This document shows positions 11,549-22,420 of a stretch of DNA of 64,000 nt, piece by piece. The translations under genes were made by a program, and so were the position numbers. The stretch lies in the NCBI GenBank assembly GCA_022315425.1, contig JAIUPT010000032.1:1290501-1354500 (forward strand), in the 5' to 3' direction. Under the pieces are notes generated by a model. That model was given only the letters and a program-made list of their open reading frames with translations, did not search any database and was not told where the DNA came from. Positions within the stretch are counted from its first letter, which is position 1; the number at the start of each line of letters is the position of its first letter. The stretch comes from Pseudevernia furfuracea. Taxonomy: Eukaryota > Ascomycota > Lecanoromycetes > Lecanorales > Parmeliaceae.

Positions 11549-11970
11549 CGCGAATTAAATTCGTGAAACGTGTTCTTAGAATTTTGATGATTGATTTCGG
11601 GGCCGCGCATCCCCGAGAAGATTCGCTTCGAGGTCACTGAGGTCAGCGATTGAACAGCGATATTGAAATTCGACTTTACTTTATCAAGAAGAGGCCGAAT
11701 TTGATAGTTCTTGCAGCGTTTGAATGCGCGCACTGAGCTCTATAATTAACGAAAATTTGAAGAAATCATATGAAGAGGGAATAGAGTATTTGAGGTTGTA
11801 AGAAGGTGTCACTTAGATTTTTGATGAGGGCGCTCGAGAGGCCTAGCGGGCTGACAAAGCCGGTCTAATCAAAAGGCGTAACTTATCCGATTTTTTGATT
11901 GACTGCATATACAAATATAGGGTTTTTTAGCTCAGCCCTACACTATTCTTTTATATATACTGATCATAAG
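11549..11970 (+). repeat. direct-repeat module, copy 2
   Basis: Same order of segments as copy 1: CGCGAATTAAATTCGTG, GGGGCCGCGCATCCCCGAGA, AGAGGCCGAATTTGATA, AACTCAGCCC-like, TTTTATATATACTGA, with scattered substitutions and small gaps. Confidence 0.85.
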
Positions 11971-12363
11971 GTAGGGCTGAGCTAAAAAACCTTATATTTG
12001 TATGTGCAGCGGGCTGCAGCCAATGATAACCTCGTCAGTCCTACGCTTTTTGACTAGACTCGCTTTGTCAGCCCGCTAGGCCTCCCGAACGCCCTCATCA
12101 AAAATTCATGTGTACAAGTCTTACATTTTGAATAACTTTTTACTTTTCTATTACTTTTTTGATATTTTTTTTTCAATTGTGAACACTCATTTGCGCTATT
12201 CAGAGAATCAAGAATTCTTAGAATCGGTCTTATACTTATTAACGAATTCTAAGTTGAAAGTTTTTCACCTTTGAGAGGCCCCGGAACTAATCTTCTCGGG
12301 AGGTGCGCGGCCCCCAAATCAGCCCCCGGAATCCAAGAACACGTTTCACGAATTTAATTCGTG
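11971..12363 (-). repeat. inverted and partly diverged module, copy 3
   Basis: Reads GTAGGGCTGAGCTAAAAAACC at the left and TTTCACGAATTTAATTCGTG at the right, the reverse complement of copies 1 and 2. The middle third (about 12110-12270) has been replaced by unrelated AT-rich sequence. Confidence 0.8.
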
Positions 12364-12606
12364 GGCCTATACTTGTGATATTATATATACTGATAGCTAT
12401 CGTAGCTATAAAAGATAGAAAGATGATTATATCTTATACGAAGAAAATATATAGGTGAAGGAGCGAGATATTTACGAGGAAGAAAGAATAAAATCAAAAA
12501 AAATTTGGTGGTTCTTGGATTTGTCGAAGTGTCAGCCGTCGTCCGCCGCCGTAGTTTTCAGCCACCTGTTGAAACAACTCACCAAGTTTCTATAAGATAC
12601 AAATAC

Positions 12607-12965
12607 TGGTCCAAGGGAGTCCTGAGATAGAATAATTCAAGCATTCTACGGAGGTTGCCACCAAAAGTCCTGCACATGTCAAGGAAAGGGTCCAGCTGTC
12701 GGATAACGCCCTACCTGAAGGGTTACCTGGACAATGCGCTTAGAGCTGCTTCGGATTCATACCTGACGTAGCCCTCACTTAAGGGCTTATACCCCTATCG
12801 AACCCTATAGATACCCCTAAGTTGAGCCTATGCGCACCCAAGAAATAAATCTAGGGTCTTTAGCTCCGGGGCTGCCTTCCGAATGTAGGGTTAGGGCTGA
12901 TACTAGCGCATGTGCAGGACTTTTAGTGCCGACCTCCGTACAGATCACATATCTGAATCTTGACA
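12607..12965 (+). repeat. direct repeat copy A, split by a MITE
   Basis: A roughly 65-bp sequence (12607-12646 plus 12941-12965) occurs uninterrupted at 13451-13515. The interruption is exactly the MITE at 12649-12938 plus one TA. Confidence 0.9.
12649..12938. mobile_element. 290-bp MITE with TA target duplication
   Basis: 30-bp TIRs (12649-12678 and 12909-12938) match at 27 of 30 positions, starting CGGAGGT and ending CCTGCACATG. TA flanks both ends (12647-12648, 12939-12940). The paralogous sequence at 13451-13515 is the empty site with a single TA, which proves a discrete insertion. There is no coding capacity. A related decayed copy lies at 45233-45439. Confidence 0.92.
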
Positions 12966-13450
12966 GGTTATAAGCCCGGCTTACAGGGCAAACAGGCTAA
13001 GTCGCTATATTGTCAGCTTCCTATAAAGACTGATTCAGATACAGAGCTCTACAAAGCACATCGTCGCAAAGCATATCATCGCAAAGCATCCTCTTCAAAG
13101 AAACGTCGTAAAGAACTATAGACATCAGAAAAGACATCAGAAAAGACATTAAGAAAGGCTTCAAAAAAGGCTCAAAAAAGGCTTCAGGAAAGGCACATGG
13201 TGACGGCCAGAAACGAGCTAGAACTAAGCAGAAACGAGGCAGAAACGAGGCTTGTCGAAAGGCATCAAAAAAGACATCAGAAAGGGCATATAATGACCGT
13301 CAGAAAGACTTATTGCAATATTCTCAAGGGCGATTAAAAACTTTCGGCTGATAATGAAGCTGATACTCTTTCCCTTTTTCCCACAGGGTTTTTGAGATTT
13401 AATAAGGCCGGCAAGGACTTGTGAATGACTTGAAGACATTTGAACTTGGA

Positions 13451-13515
13451 TGGTCCAAGGAAGTCCTGAGATAGAATAATTCAAGCATTCTACAGATCAC
13501 ATACCTGAATCTTGA
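13451..13515 (+). repeat. direct repeat copy B (MITE empty site)
   Basis: Uninterrupted counterpart of 12607-12646/12941-12965, with a few substitutions. It reads through GCATTCTACAGATCACAT, where copy A carries the MITE after the TA. Confidence 0.9.
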
Positions 13516-13572
13516 CATAGGGCCCTCATCTCAGAAAAATCCCGAATACGAAGTCCTCGAAGCAGTAAACAC

Positions 13573-13630
13573 AGTTGCCCTTCACACAAGTTGCCCTTCA
13601 CACAAGTTGTCCTTCACACAAGTTGACAAC
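13573..13630 (+). repeat. 16-bp tandem repeat, about 3.5 copies
   Basis: Unit AGTTGCCCTTCACACA at 13573, 13589 and 13605 (one substitution in the third), then a partial fourth unit. Confidence 0.9.
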
Positions 13631-14435
13631 TCTTTTTGCTATAAATATCCCATATTTTCTGGGAGTAAGACTTATAATCCTCTCTATGCATGACTCTTGC
13701 TGCAATCAGAGTTGGAACAAAGAACCGAACAATGATACAATTGAACAATAAATATATACAAGGCTGGCCTTGAAAATGCTGTACTTCTCAAATGCGACGA
13801 TGAGACGTGGTTTCATGCGGACACGGAGCTGGGATGGAACGAAGGCGCCGTCATAGCTCAGCATGGTCTCGAGGGTCTCTGTTGCCACGAGCGCACGACG
13901 ATGCAGACAAACGGAAGCCATCCCTAAGATTTGACCTCGGCCAACAAGGTCCCTTTTCGACTACACTCCCCTATAGCGAGGCTGAAAGTGGTGCACTATT
14001 TCTCTCCAAGGTCGCTGGCCTGCTCGCAGGAGCCTGAAGTCTAACATATCTTTGTTGACTTCTACACGTTGGCCGCTATATTTTCGAAATAGCCGCTGAA
14101 TCGGTTTTCATGCTGACCCCTTTGTACGGCATACAATGTCATTGTTCCAACAAATGCATCTTATTGTGGCCTCGGTGACACTCATCTCGATACTATGACA
14201 CTATGAATCTTGTTGTGCTCGACAATTCTTAAGGAATCACAACACTCCCAAGTCTCCTATGTCTCAAATCCCAACCACTTTGCTTAGATTCTTTCCCCAT
14301 CTCCTCCATTGTTCTCACCACACACTCATCCAAGACACCTAGGCCTGCCACACTCTCAGCTCAACAGATTCCCCGACATCAGCTCTGCCAGGAAAAGAAC
14401 TCCACAATCGTTCGATTCATCACGTTCTCGCCTTA
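13631..14435. other. intergenic, right edge of repeat island
   Basis: No gene is supported. The 15-mer CTCTCTATGCATGAC at 13680-13694 is identical to one at 38265-38279. Pyrimidine-rich sequence before 14436 is the likely promoter and leader of the next gene. Confidence 0.4.
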
Positions 14436-14946
14436 ATGAGCGCCGAACAGAACAGAAACAGAGACGAATGGACCCAGCTTACCCAAGACACCTATTTTCA
14501 ATCCAACCAGCAACAGATGTATGTTCCAGAAGGTTATGCTCCGGCCCAAGGGTATGGCCCCATCCAAGGATATGCTCCAGCAGAGGCCCAGAACGGGTAT
14601 TCAGACAATCAAAACTCGACCGCCAGCCCCAATGGTGTTCATCTGACTCAAAGAGTAAATGCATACAAGCTCGAAGACGATGACATACCGGAAGGAGAAA
14701 TTCGCGACTTCGTGTCGTCACGGCGGCAAAGTGGCAAGTCTAAGAGGCCAGCGAAGCCCAAGGAAGAGCAGCCCAAGTCAAAGCGGGCTGAGCGTCGGGC
14801 GAAAATCGCGAATGAGAACCAGGGCGAGGTTTCCGCAACAGACCAACCCAAGGGTCTAGTCGAGTGGCGCGAGGGCCTCTTCCAGGTAAGATACTTTTCT
14901 GAGTTATCTCTTTCTTTTCGAGACTGCTTTTTGAGTTGCGAGGCAT

Positions 14947-14977
<31 letters not shown>

Positions 14978-16924
14978 ATTTTCCATTTTTGCACCCCTTT
15001 TGCACCTCAAACATGCTTTGTTCCCCAAACTTCATCCAAGAATGGCAATGCTGACTCCGAAATGTGTTAGTGGTGGGATCCCGAGGACAAGGAATGGCTA
15101 AAAGCCGCCTATCATGACCAGTACCGTGACCAGTTCCTTAGAGAAGACAGGGCTGTGGAGTCCTACGTTGTGGCCCCAGATCGCGGCAAAGGCGTAAACG
15201 ACATCACGAGCCCCTGCTCGGCATTCAACCAGCTGGAATGGCGGCTCTCAGATCGAACTAGCTGGGGCAACATCGTGGATGCTGATGGTAACAAGGTACT
15301 CTATTTGCTAGAGAGACCTGTACACCAGTCCTATGATGAGCCTGAGCGACTGTGGATGCACGACGGCTGTATACTGTTGGATGGAGACAAGTATGTACAA
15401 TTCCCATGTTATTGTTGTTTTTGTTTCCCTCCCCCCACCTTTTCGAAGAAATATGCTGATTCTTACTCTAGTAACCCTGTACGGCCATGGGCTGGGGTAC
15501 CTAGGTGTTTCTCATCGATGGTCGAAGGGGGACGCATGGAAGCTCTTCGACGCATACTACCCATGACAATTCAGGACTTCAGAGCGCGGATGCTGCGTTC
15601 GGTACCCACTAGTGCTGGGCTCGGAGCTGTTACGAAACCACTATCATTTCCGAGTACGTTCGGTCATCGCTCGAGCAGATTCAGAAATCAGTACCAATGC
15701 CCCGCTTGGCTTCTGAGAGCAGCTAGTGCTGTGCTGAGGAAACAAGTGACGGATCTGCTCCCGGAGGCTGAAGAGGCAACAACAACAGAGGGACTGCAGG
15801 CATTGTCGAGATATGAGATGGAGCGGCGGAAGTCATCAACCCGCGGAAATTATCTCTACAAGGCAGCCGGACGGGCTATCTCAGAGGAAGAACGAAAAAG
15901 GAGGGAGAGAAAGCTCAACGAAAAACTTGAGCACCAAGCGGTTAGACAGCCTGAAACCCCGCAGCGACCACAGAGTATGTCTGCAATACCGTGGCAGTCT
16001 GCCTCTCCGAGCCCCTACCTCCCCACGCCTCCGCTAAGTGCGGATGATAAACGGGGTCGGGAGGATGATGGTCTCGAATATTTTGATATCGACCAGTCAG
16101 GGCCTGCGGTAAAGCGAGGTCGCTTTGGTGTTTCACCACTTGATCCTCGTTTGCAGGACCGTTTGACTACCCTTGAAGACCTATTTCCACAAGCACCAAA
16201 CTCCTACGACACTTCGAGCAACGCCAGCACAATGGACACGCTTTATGGTCAACCGGAACCGAACGCCATTGGACTAGGTTTGAACTTCGGGGAGCAAGCG
16301 CCAAACTCCTACACCGCTTCGGGCAACGCCAGCACAATCGATACGCCTTATGGTCAACCGGAACCTAGACTAGATTTGAACTTCGGGGATCATCCGCAAC
16401 AAACTGAGGCAGCGTATACCGACTTTACCAATGCCTTTCCCGGTGAGGAAAACGCCCAAATCGATTATCGATTCGTCGTACCTCAGAACTCCCTTGAGCG
16501 ATTGAGCATCCAAGCGGCGCTCTCATATCCGCGTACGCATTACTATGCTCTGATGGGTGCATACCCCCCGCATACGTCGGAAGGCAGCTACGGCCATCAA
16601 TTCCTTCAAATCTTAACGCTGCTCGAGAAGAAATGGGCCGGACCGGATGAAGTTCCGATTCTCGCCGACGTGGGTCCGTGGCACGGCTCTTTCAACATGG
16701 TACCCAGACCAGACCTGCCAGATGGGGTGCTGGAGATCATGCTGCATCCTCCCAATGGTCTTCTTCCACCTGCCCCCGGAGCGTCGACGCAGGAGGTTGG
16801 CGCGGAGAATGTTCAGACGGCTTCGAACTCCTACACCGGACCAGCGCAGGAATCTCTTTGGAATGACGATATGTTCGCGGAGTATCTCGATGGCAGTGAT
16901 GGCGCTGATGGGATGGAGCAGTGA
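14436..16924 (+). CDS. array family member 3
   Basis: Exons 14436-14885, 15071-15390 and 15472-16924 give 740 aa. The N-terminus (about 20-60) is Gln/Tyr/Pro-rich with repeated Q-G-Y-x-P. A basic stretch with S-K-R-P-A-K-P-K and K-S-K-R-A-E-R-R is at about 100-122. The first intron is unusually long for this region (185 nt) and contains a CAG repeat; it interrupts the Trp-rich motif that ends in D-K-E-W. The second intron (15391-15471, 81 nt) is in frame and stays open if unspliced; its removal joins L-L-D-G-D to N-N-P-V-R-P-W. D-F-R-A-R-M follows. Residues about 590-665 form the family C-terminal block (S-Y-G-H-Q-F, L-E-K-K-W). A 35-residue segment is tandemly duplicated at 16190-16389. The function is unknown. 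Confidence 0.82.
14949..14975 (+). repeat. CAG trinucleotide repeat in intron
   Basis: About nine GCA/CAG units within the 185-nt first intron of the array gene. Confidence 0.95.
16190..16389 (+). repeat. 105-bp coding tandem duplication
   Basis: Copies start at 16190 and 16295 (period 105 bp, 35 codons). Each encodes A-P-N-S-Y ... N-A-S-T ... Y-G-Q-P-E-P ... L-N-F-G. Confidence 0.9.
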
Positions 16925-18297
16925 ATCTTGAGAAGTAGTAAGCCGAGATAATGGAGAGGAGAAGGCTTATGAATTTACGATATGATCAGAGCGGCTGACG
17001 AATGTAGGACACGGACGACGATGTGGAATGAATGGTGGCAATGTCTCTGTGTTTCAAATCTTCTCTTCTGGCTTTTCAACTTAGGGGTCTTTTACAAGTC
17101 AATGACATCCTTGATCATGGCATTGCAGACAGCAAGGTGGGAGAGATTGGAGCGGTGAAGGAGACAAAAATGCTGAAGCATGCTACAAATCAGCGCTCCT
17201 TTGTACATTATACTGTCGTAGACCACTTCACTCCTTCTCTTTTATTTGATGCCAATACAACTTATCGACTTGTCCAAGACTTATCAAAGACCCTTTTTTA
17301 GTCTTGTCTAGGTTAAAGGAGGCGTCGTAACTTGTTCATTATTGGTCTGCTGGCTTATTGAGACCCCCCCTCAGGATTGCATGCCCGGTATTGAATTTGG
17401 ACAAGGCTTTCTACTGATGAGAATGGAAGTGCTGGGAGGAGAAGTCAGCCATTTTTGCAATTGGCAAACGATCAATACATTTTGATAACAACCAACATGG
17501 CTACTCCAAACCTACTTGTTGACCCTTCTTCGAACCAATCGAAAAGTCCTAGGTACTTTATCGCCTTTGGGGGCGTTGAGTGGTTCCAAGAAGTATATGC
17601 GGAGCCTCGGATACAGAAGGCTTCATGGACTCCAACCGTATGAACGGCTGTTCTGCAAGCAACAAGAGCACGTAATATTGATTCATTAGTCCTTTGATCT
17701 ATACTCCAATGTATCGGGCAGCATTGAAGGACTTCCCTGGCTGAACTGGACCGCCTTTAGTAATCTTGGCAGCATGAACACACATATTTGCAAGGTTTGT
17801 TTACCTTTCCCGGCACCCCTTCCGCGTCGTCACGTGCCCAGGCCTTGTGATTTTAGTCCCAGCACGACTGTTCTGAATATTACCACTTACGACACCACCC
17901 GACTTCTCTGTCAAACTCTTCAAGGTTGCTGCCAAAGACATTGACTTCGAGAATCCTCCTGCTTCCTGCCTGCTTTGCAAAAGAGACACCTCTGCTGCTT
18001 GATATTGCACCTCCTTACCTCCAAGTGAACTCGAGGATCTTCCTTGACCGACAACACCCATTTCACCGCTCACCCGTCTTCATTTCCCTCCAGACCTCTC
18101 AACACCAAGACTCTTATCACCTTCCTCATCAAACCTCCCAACACCATACTTACACACGAACAAGTCAAACTCGTGTTACATATTTTGCTCCTGCACCCGT
18201 ACTTGGATTCTCCCACAAGGTCTCCAGCGCTGCGAAGACTGTTTGAGGAAACAACTTCACGACATCCAAGACGCCGACCTTGAATCAGTTAGCCATC
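16925..18297. other. intergenic, no gene supported
   Basis: About 1.4 kb with no convincing frame. The last 300 bp are pyrimidine-rich (repeated CACC/CTTC) and look like the promoter and leader of the next array gene. Confidence 0.45.
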
Positions 18298-20748
18298 ATG
18301 ACTCAGAAATATGACAACGAAGAGTTCTCGACGGGTTATGCGGTAAATTGTACGTGACCATAAGCTCAAATCAAAGATCTCGCTTACAAGATAACAGTCA
18401 ACCAAAGACAAAGCCCAAACCAAAATATCACCATCGATCCTGCAGTGTTTGGGACTCACGATAGCGATGCCGTATGGTCACAGTACTCTAGGGACGATTA
18501 TGCCGGCCACTTGAGAGACGCAGAGAGAGCTCCAGGCGATCTCCCGCGATCGCAAGAAGAAGCCCGAAGAATGATCTCACAACGTGCTCGAGGGTTGGAC
18601 TTCACTCAAGTCCCTGAACTACCACCCTATCAACCTCTTACAGGCTATCCTGACGCGGACTTGGCTGGCAGTGGTGAGTTTAGGGATCGAGGCTTGCACA
18701 TAAGCCCAGTCCAGGGGTCTAGAGCGGCTCCTACCAGTCTGCAGACAGAGAAGGAAGCCGATATGCCTGTACCGGAAGAAAATTCCAAGCGGGCTACGCA
18801 ATCTTCTAAGAAGAGGACTAGCGCTGACGCCGGCTTGTCTGCTGACGCCGAGGATATCCTTAAAGACGCCACATCTGGATCACAGAAATCGACAAGACAA
18901 TCCAAGCGTACAAAGGTATCTTCAAAGGATAATGACGGCGACAAGGGTGAGGAGAAGATAAGGAAGATATCGAAATTGAAGGCCAAGATTGCCAATGGTA
19001 AAGGCCCGAAGAAAGGTTCGCTTGGACCAAATGGCGAGGTGAGGACAAGGGAAGATGGTCGGATGGAGTTCCGTGATGCAAATAATCCAGAATGGAGTAA
19101 GTATATGCACAGTTGGCAGCACTCTGTTTGAAGCTAACAAAATACAAGCGCTGGCTGCATACCACAACGACTATCGCCGACGATTTATTGACGAAGCTGC
19201 CCAGCTCGGCGATTTTGGTGAGGAATCCTTCCCGTTCACACATGACCTGCAACTAAACCATTTTAGACCATACGGCAGCTCGTGGCGAAGCCGAAGCCGA
19301 TGAGACAAGTTACAAACCCGAGCAGCAAAGCTGGGGCCCTTCTCGTTCTGACTGGCAAAACATTGTCAATGCGGAAGGGAAAAAGGTGATGTTCGAGGTT
19401 GGGAGACCTGAGAGCCGTCGCCCTCCCTATGAGCCAAAAATCTGGACCATAGATGGTCTGGTATTGTTAGACTCGAGAAATCACCCAGTCAAAGACTGGC
19501 GCGAATTAAATAAAACTCTTTCGACCGAGATCGAGAATTGGCGCTGGGAGGCCCTGATACGAATGTATCCGTGGTTGACGGTCGCAGAGTAAGCCGCCAC
19601 CATGCAAAAAAAGCCGTTCACTAACAGCGATCTACAGCCTGTTGGCCCGAATGCCTCACACTAGAGTCAAAAAGGGCGTGCTCCTGACCCTGCAAACCCC
19701 GCAGGCATTTACGAACCGTGCTCATCGGTTCCGGGTTCCCAATCAGATCCCCGCTTCGAATCCGAAGAACGGAAGTGAGACATACAAAAATGGAATATTG
19801 AAGAATCTAGCCGATAGGTGCATGAACACCACGGAGGGGCTGTCAGCCCTCGATCCAGGCCAAATAGACAAAGTCAGAAAGCCGAACAAGGGGAAGTTCA
19901 AGGAGAACTCTCGATATATCGTCAAGAAGGACGACGAGTCTGCAGAGACTCCGCCACCGGCCAAGAAGCGAAAGGTACATTTTGAAGACACCGAGTCAGA
20001 GACTGAGCAGGGGGAGCCAAAAGCCAAAAAGCCTTGCGCCCGAACGCCACAGAGCTTGGGACTAGAAGCGCATGATCTGACTCAAGGATTTATCTACGAC
20101 AACGCTGACCAGGACGCGTACCTGGGTGGCGTAGGTTCCTACGATGAGTCCACAGATACAGCTGGGCTACTGAATAAACAGGAGCAAGAGGTATTTCCAC
20201 CATACGCTGCGGACCAGAATGGCGACGGTCTTGTTCCACTATTTTCGACCATTTTCGACCGAGATCTTGCGTTGGTCGTGGATCAAAGCTTTACTAGCCC
20301 AGATGCAGTGATGTGGGCAAGAAGGAATGGTAATCAGCAGACCGGCCAGATCACTGTCTTCTGGTATAGGCAAGATACTCCTCGTTACGTGGGGTCGGAT
20401 GGCGTTATGATAGAGGATGTTGTGGATGCTGACATCTGGCCCACGTTTGAGGCCGAGGAACCGATCCCCGGCGACACCCAGCAAACACCGGAGGTGGCCA
20501 GCGCCCAAGATGTCGCGTCTTCCTTCACGCTAAGTAATAACCCGTACGCATCTGACCCCCTGTTCGATGAGCCCAGCTATGGAGGCTATCAGCACCTTCC
20601 GGGACAGGCTCCAAGTTATCCGCAGATGCCAGTAGTCCCGAGCTCGCAACCGCCGCTGCCATTTCCCAACCAGATTGGAAGGTATCAGACACAGTCGGAC
20701 TATTCCGAAGAAGTCTGGCGTAATCACCACGGCTTCACGGGCTTCTGA
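18298..20748 (+). CDS. array family member 4 (lacks the C-terminal block)
   Basis: Exons 18298-18349, 18398-19096, 19149-19217, 19267-19588 and 19638-20748 sum to 750 aa. Intron 19097-19148 follows N-N-P-E-W (phase 1). Intron 19218-19266 lies between the small helical exon and the core. Intron 19589-19637 splits the D / L-L-A-R-M-P motif. The core has G-L-V-L-L-D-S-R-N-H-P-V-K-D-W, then W-R-W-E-A-L-I-R-M. A Lys/Ser-rich segment with K-K-R-T and S-K-R-T-K sits at about 135-175. P-P-A-K-K-R-K-V at about 486-493 resembles a classical monopartite nuclear localisation signal. The C-terminus is Pro/Tyr/Gln-rich and I cannot find the S-Y-x-x-Q / W-W block of its paralogues, so it is either lost or diverged beyond recognition. 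Confidence 0.85.
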
Positions 20749-22176
20749 GAAAGTTCCACCTCTCTGTGTCACGTTCAACCCATGGTTCTCTCGGTATTTT
20801 CATTGCTCGCCACAACCCAGTAGTATATTTGGCGGCGATATGTAGTATCGCCAGTCTCGAAGTCTCAGAAAGAGGAGGAGGAGGAGGAGGAGGAGGATGA
20901 CGAGGAGGAAGAGTATTAGGGAGTTGTAGTACGACTGCTCGCAGTCGAGTGTATTGAAGGAGGTAGCAGTGAGCTGCTGCTTGTTTCTGGATCGCGCTAC
21001 GGTCGGCGTTAGAGTTAATCATCGTCTTCGATCGTTGGGCTCTGCTCTGCGAGCCAGGAGTTGATGGATTCTCACATAGCGGGGAAGGTTAGGGTTTCGT
21101 TTGCCCGTTGCAATGTTTCGTATATTCTTACGGTCGGATTTACTATCTTTAGACATCAGTGAATACACATATTTGATCGGCTCAGAAAGAGTTAGATCAA
21201 TGCAAACCCGTCTTTATGTTACAGAAGCCACTGTAGTTTCCTGCAGCGGAGTACAGGTACTTCCCAAACGTAAGCCAAAAAAAAGAGGAGGCAGAGAAGT
21301 TTCACCTGGGGTGCCCGTGGTGTCCCCCGAGTGTCTTCGCGAGAAACGCAGGGGGCCGGGCACTTTCGGCCTTCAATTAAAAGAGAGGGGGTTTTCTGAA
21401 TCTTTCCACTTTGCGACCTGCAGAGCAAAGAAAAGACGTTGGCAGGTTGCGGGAGGATTCATCCTATCATTGGAACCAATCTGGCTAACTACGCTCTTAC
21501 AAATTCTCAAGGTCATCGTCGTCATGGATTCTAGACATCGGTAATCTTCACACTGATTTATGCAAAGTGACCCATTTGATTCTGGTAGGATTATCACCTC
21601 GCAGCTGCTTTCTACACTGTCATAGACTCAAGTGATTTAGCCAATCCTACATGAAGGAAACAGCATAGACGCCGAAAGTTGAGGTTTAAGGTATTCTTGG
21701 TGTGGCGCGGTAGGCTTCTATGCCGATTTGTAGGCGCTAACAGGTTTTATGAGAGCAAGACGTGAATGGTCGGAGCAGAAGTGATCTCCCAATCACAATC
21801 TGCAATTGTGTCCATTCAGGTTCTGCTGAAGTCCGGTCTATGAAACTTGATAGGCAGTCTCCTTCCTTTCTCATCCCCAAGAATACAGCGGTCAGATGGT
21901 CGGCATCCGTTAGCAAGGCGATTGGAGGTTTTATTCGCCAAGTCTTTTGCATACAGCGTGCATAATAGCGCCCTCCGCTTGGCTCTCAAACACGTGCTTG
22001 AAACCCTAGACGTTTCTTCGGGATATATCTTCTTCACATCGTCCACTCCTATTGATGTTTTGTATATAGCATCAAACACTCAATATTAGTGCTTCCTTTC
22101 CAGCTTAGACTTACCTTTCACCGAAAGTATTAGTCAAACTTAGCGAATTCAATCTGAGGGCGTACAAGAGAAAGTT
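20749..22176. other. intergenic with GGA microsatellite
   Basis: A GAG/GGA-type purine repeat lies at about 20871-20910. No gene is supported in the rest; short frames at 21101-21544 and 21762-22089 lack splice logic or recognisable content. Confidence 0.45.
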
Positions 22177-22415
22177 CCATACCTTGTCATTGGTGACACC
22201 GTTACCCAGTCCACCCTAAAGCTGCTCCAAAGCCGTCCAAGTCTTGAGCATAACACCAAAATCCTTGACGCAACTATCCAGTTAACCAAGAGCATCCATA
22301 CCTTGTCATTGGTGACACCGTTACCCAGTCCACCCTAAAGCTGCCCCAAATCCGTCCAAGTCTTGAGCATAACACCAAAACCCTTGACGCAACTATCCAG
22401 TTAACCAAGAGCATC
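22177..22415 (+). repeat. 119-bp tandem duplication upstream of a start codon
   Basis: Copies begin at 22177 and 22296 with CCATACCTTGTCATTGGTG and differ at only a few positions. The second copy ends a few bases before the ATG at 22421, so the duplication lies in the proximal promoter or leader of the array gene. Confidence 0.95.
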
Positions 22416-22420
22416 CATCT

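Larger units (their letters stand above)
10794..12551. mobile_element. non-autonomous TIR DNA transposon, about 1.76 kb
   Basis: Terminal inverted repeats begin CGGCGG and end GACACTT. The left one is 10794-10815; the right one is 12527-12551 and has one extra CGG. Both are bordered by TA (10792-10793 and 12552-12553), as expected for a Tc1/mariner-type TA target duplication. No transposase frame is present inside. The interior consists of a GC-rich hairpin (about 10876-11095), two direct copies of a roughly 425-bp module and one inverted copy, which suggests a nested or rearranged non-autonomous element. Confidence 0.7.

Noticed and set aside
12966..13450. Direct repeats 12607-12965 and 13451-13515 considered as LTRs of a retrotransposon
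   Set aside because: The shared sequence is only about 65 bp once the MITE is removed, there are no TG...CA ends, and no coding lies between them.
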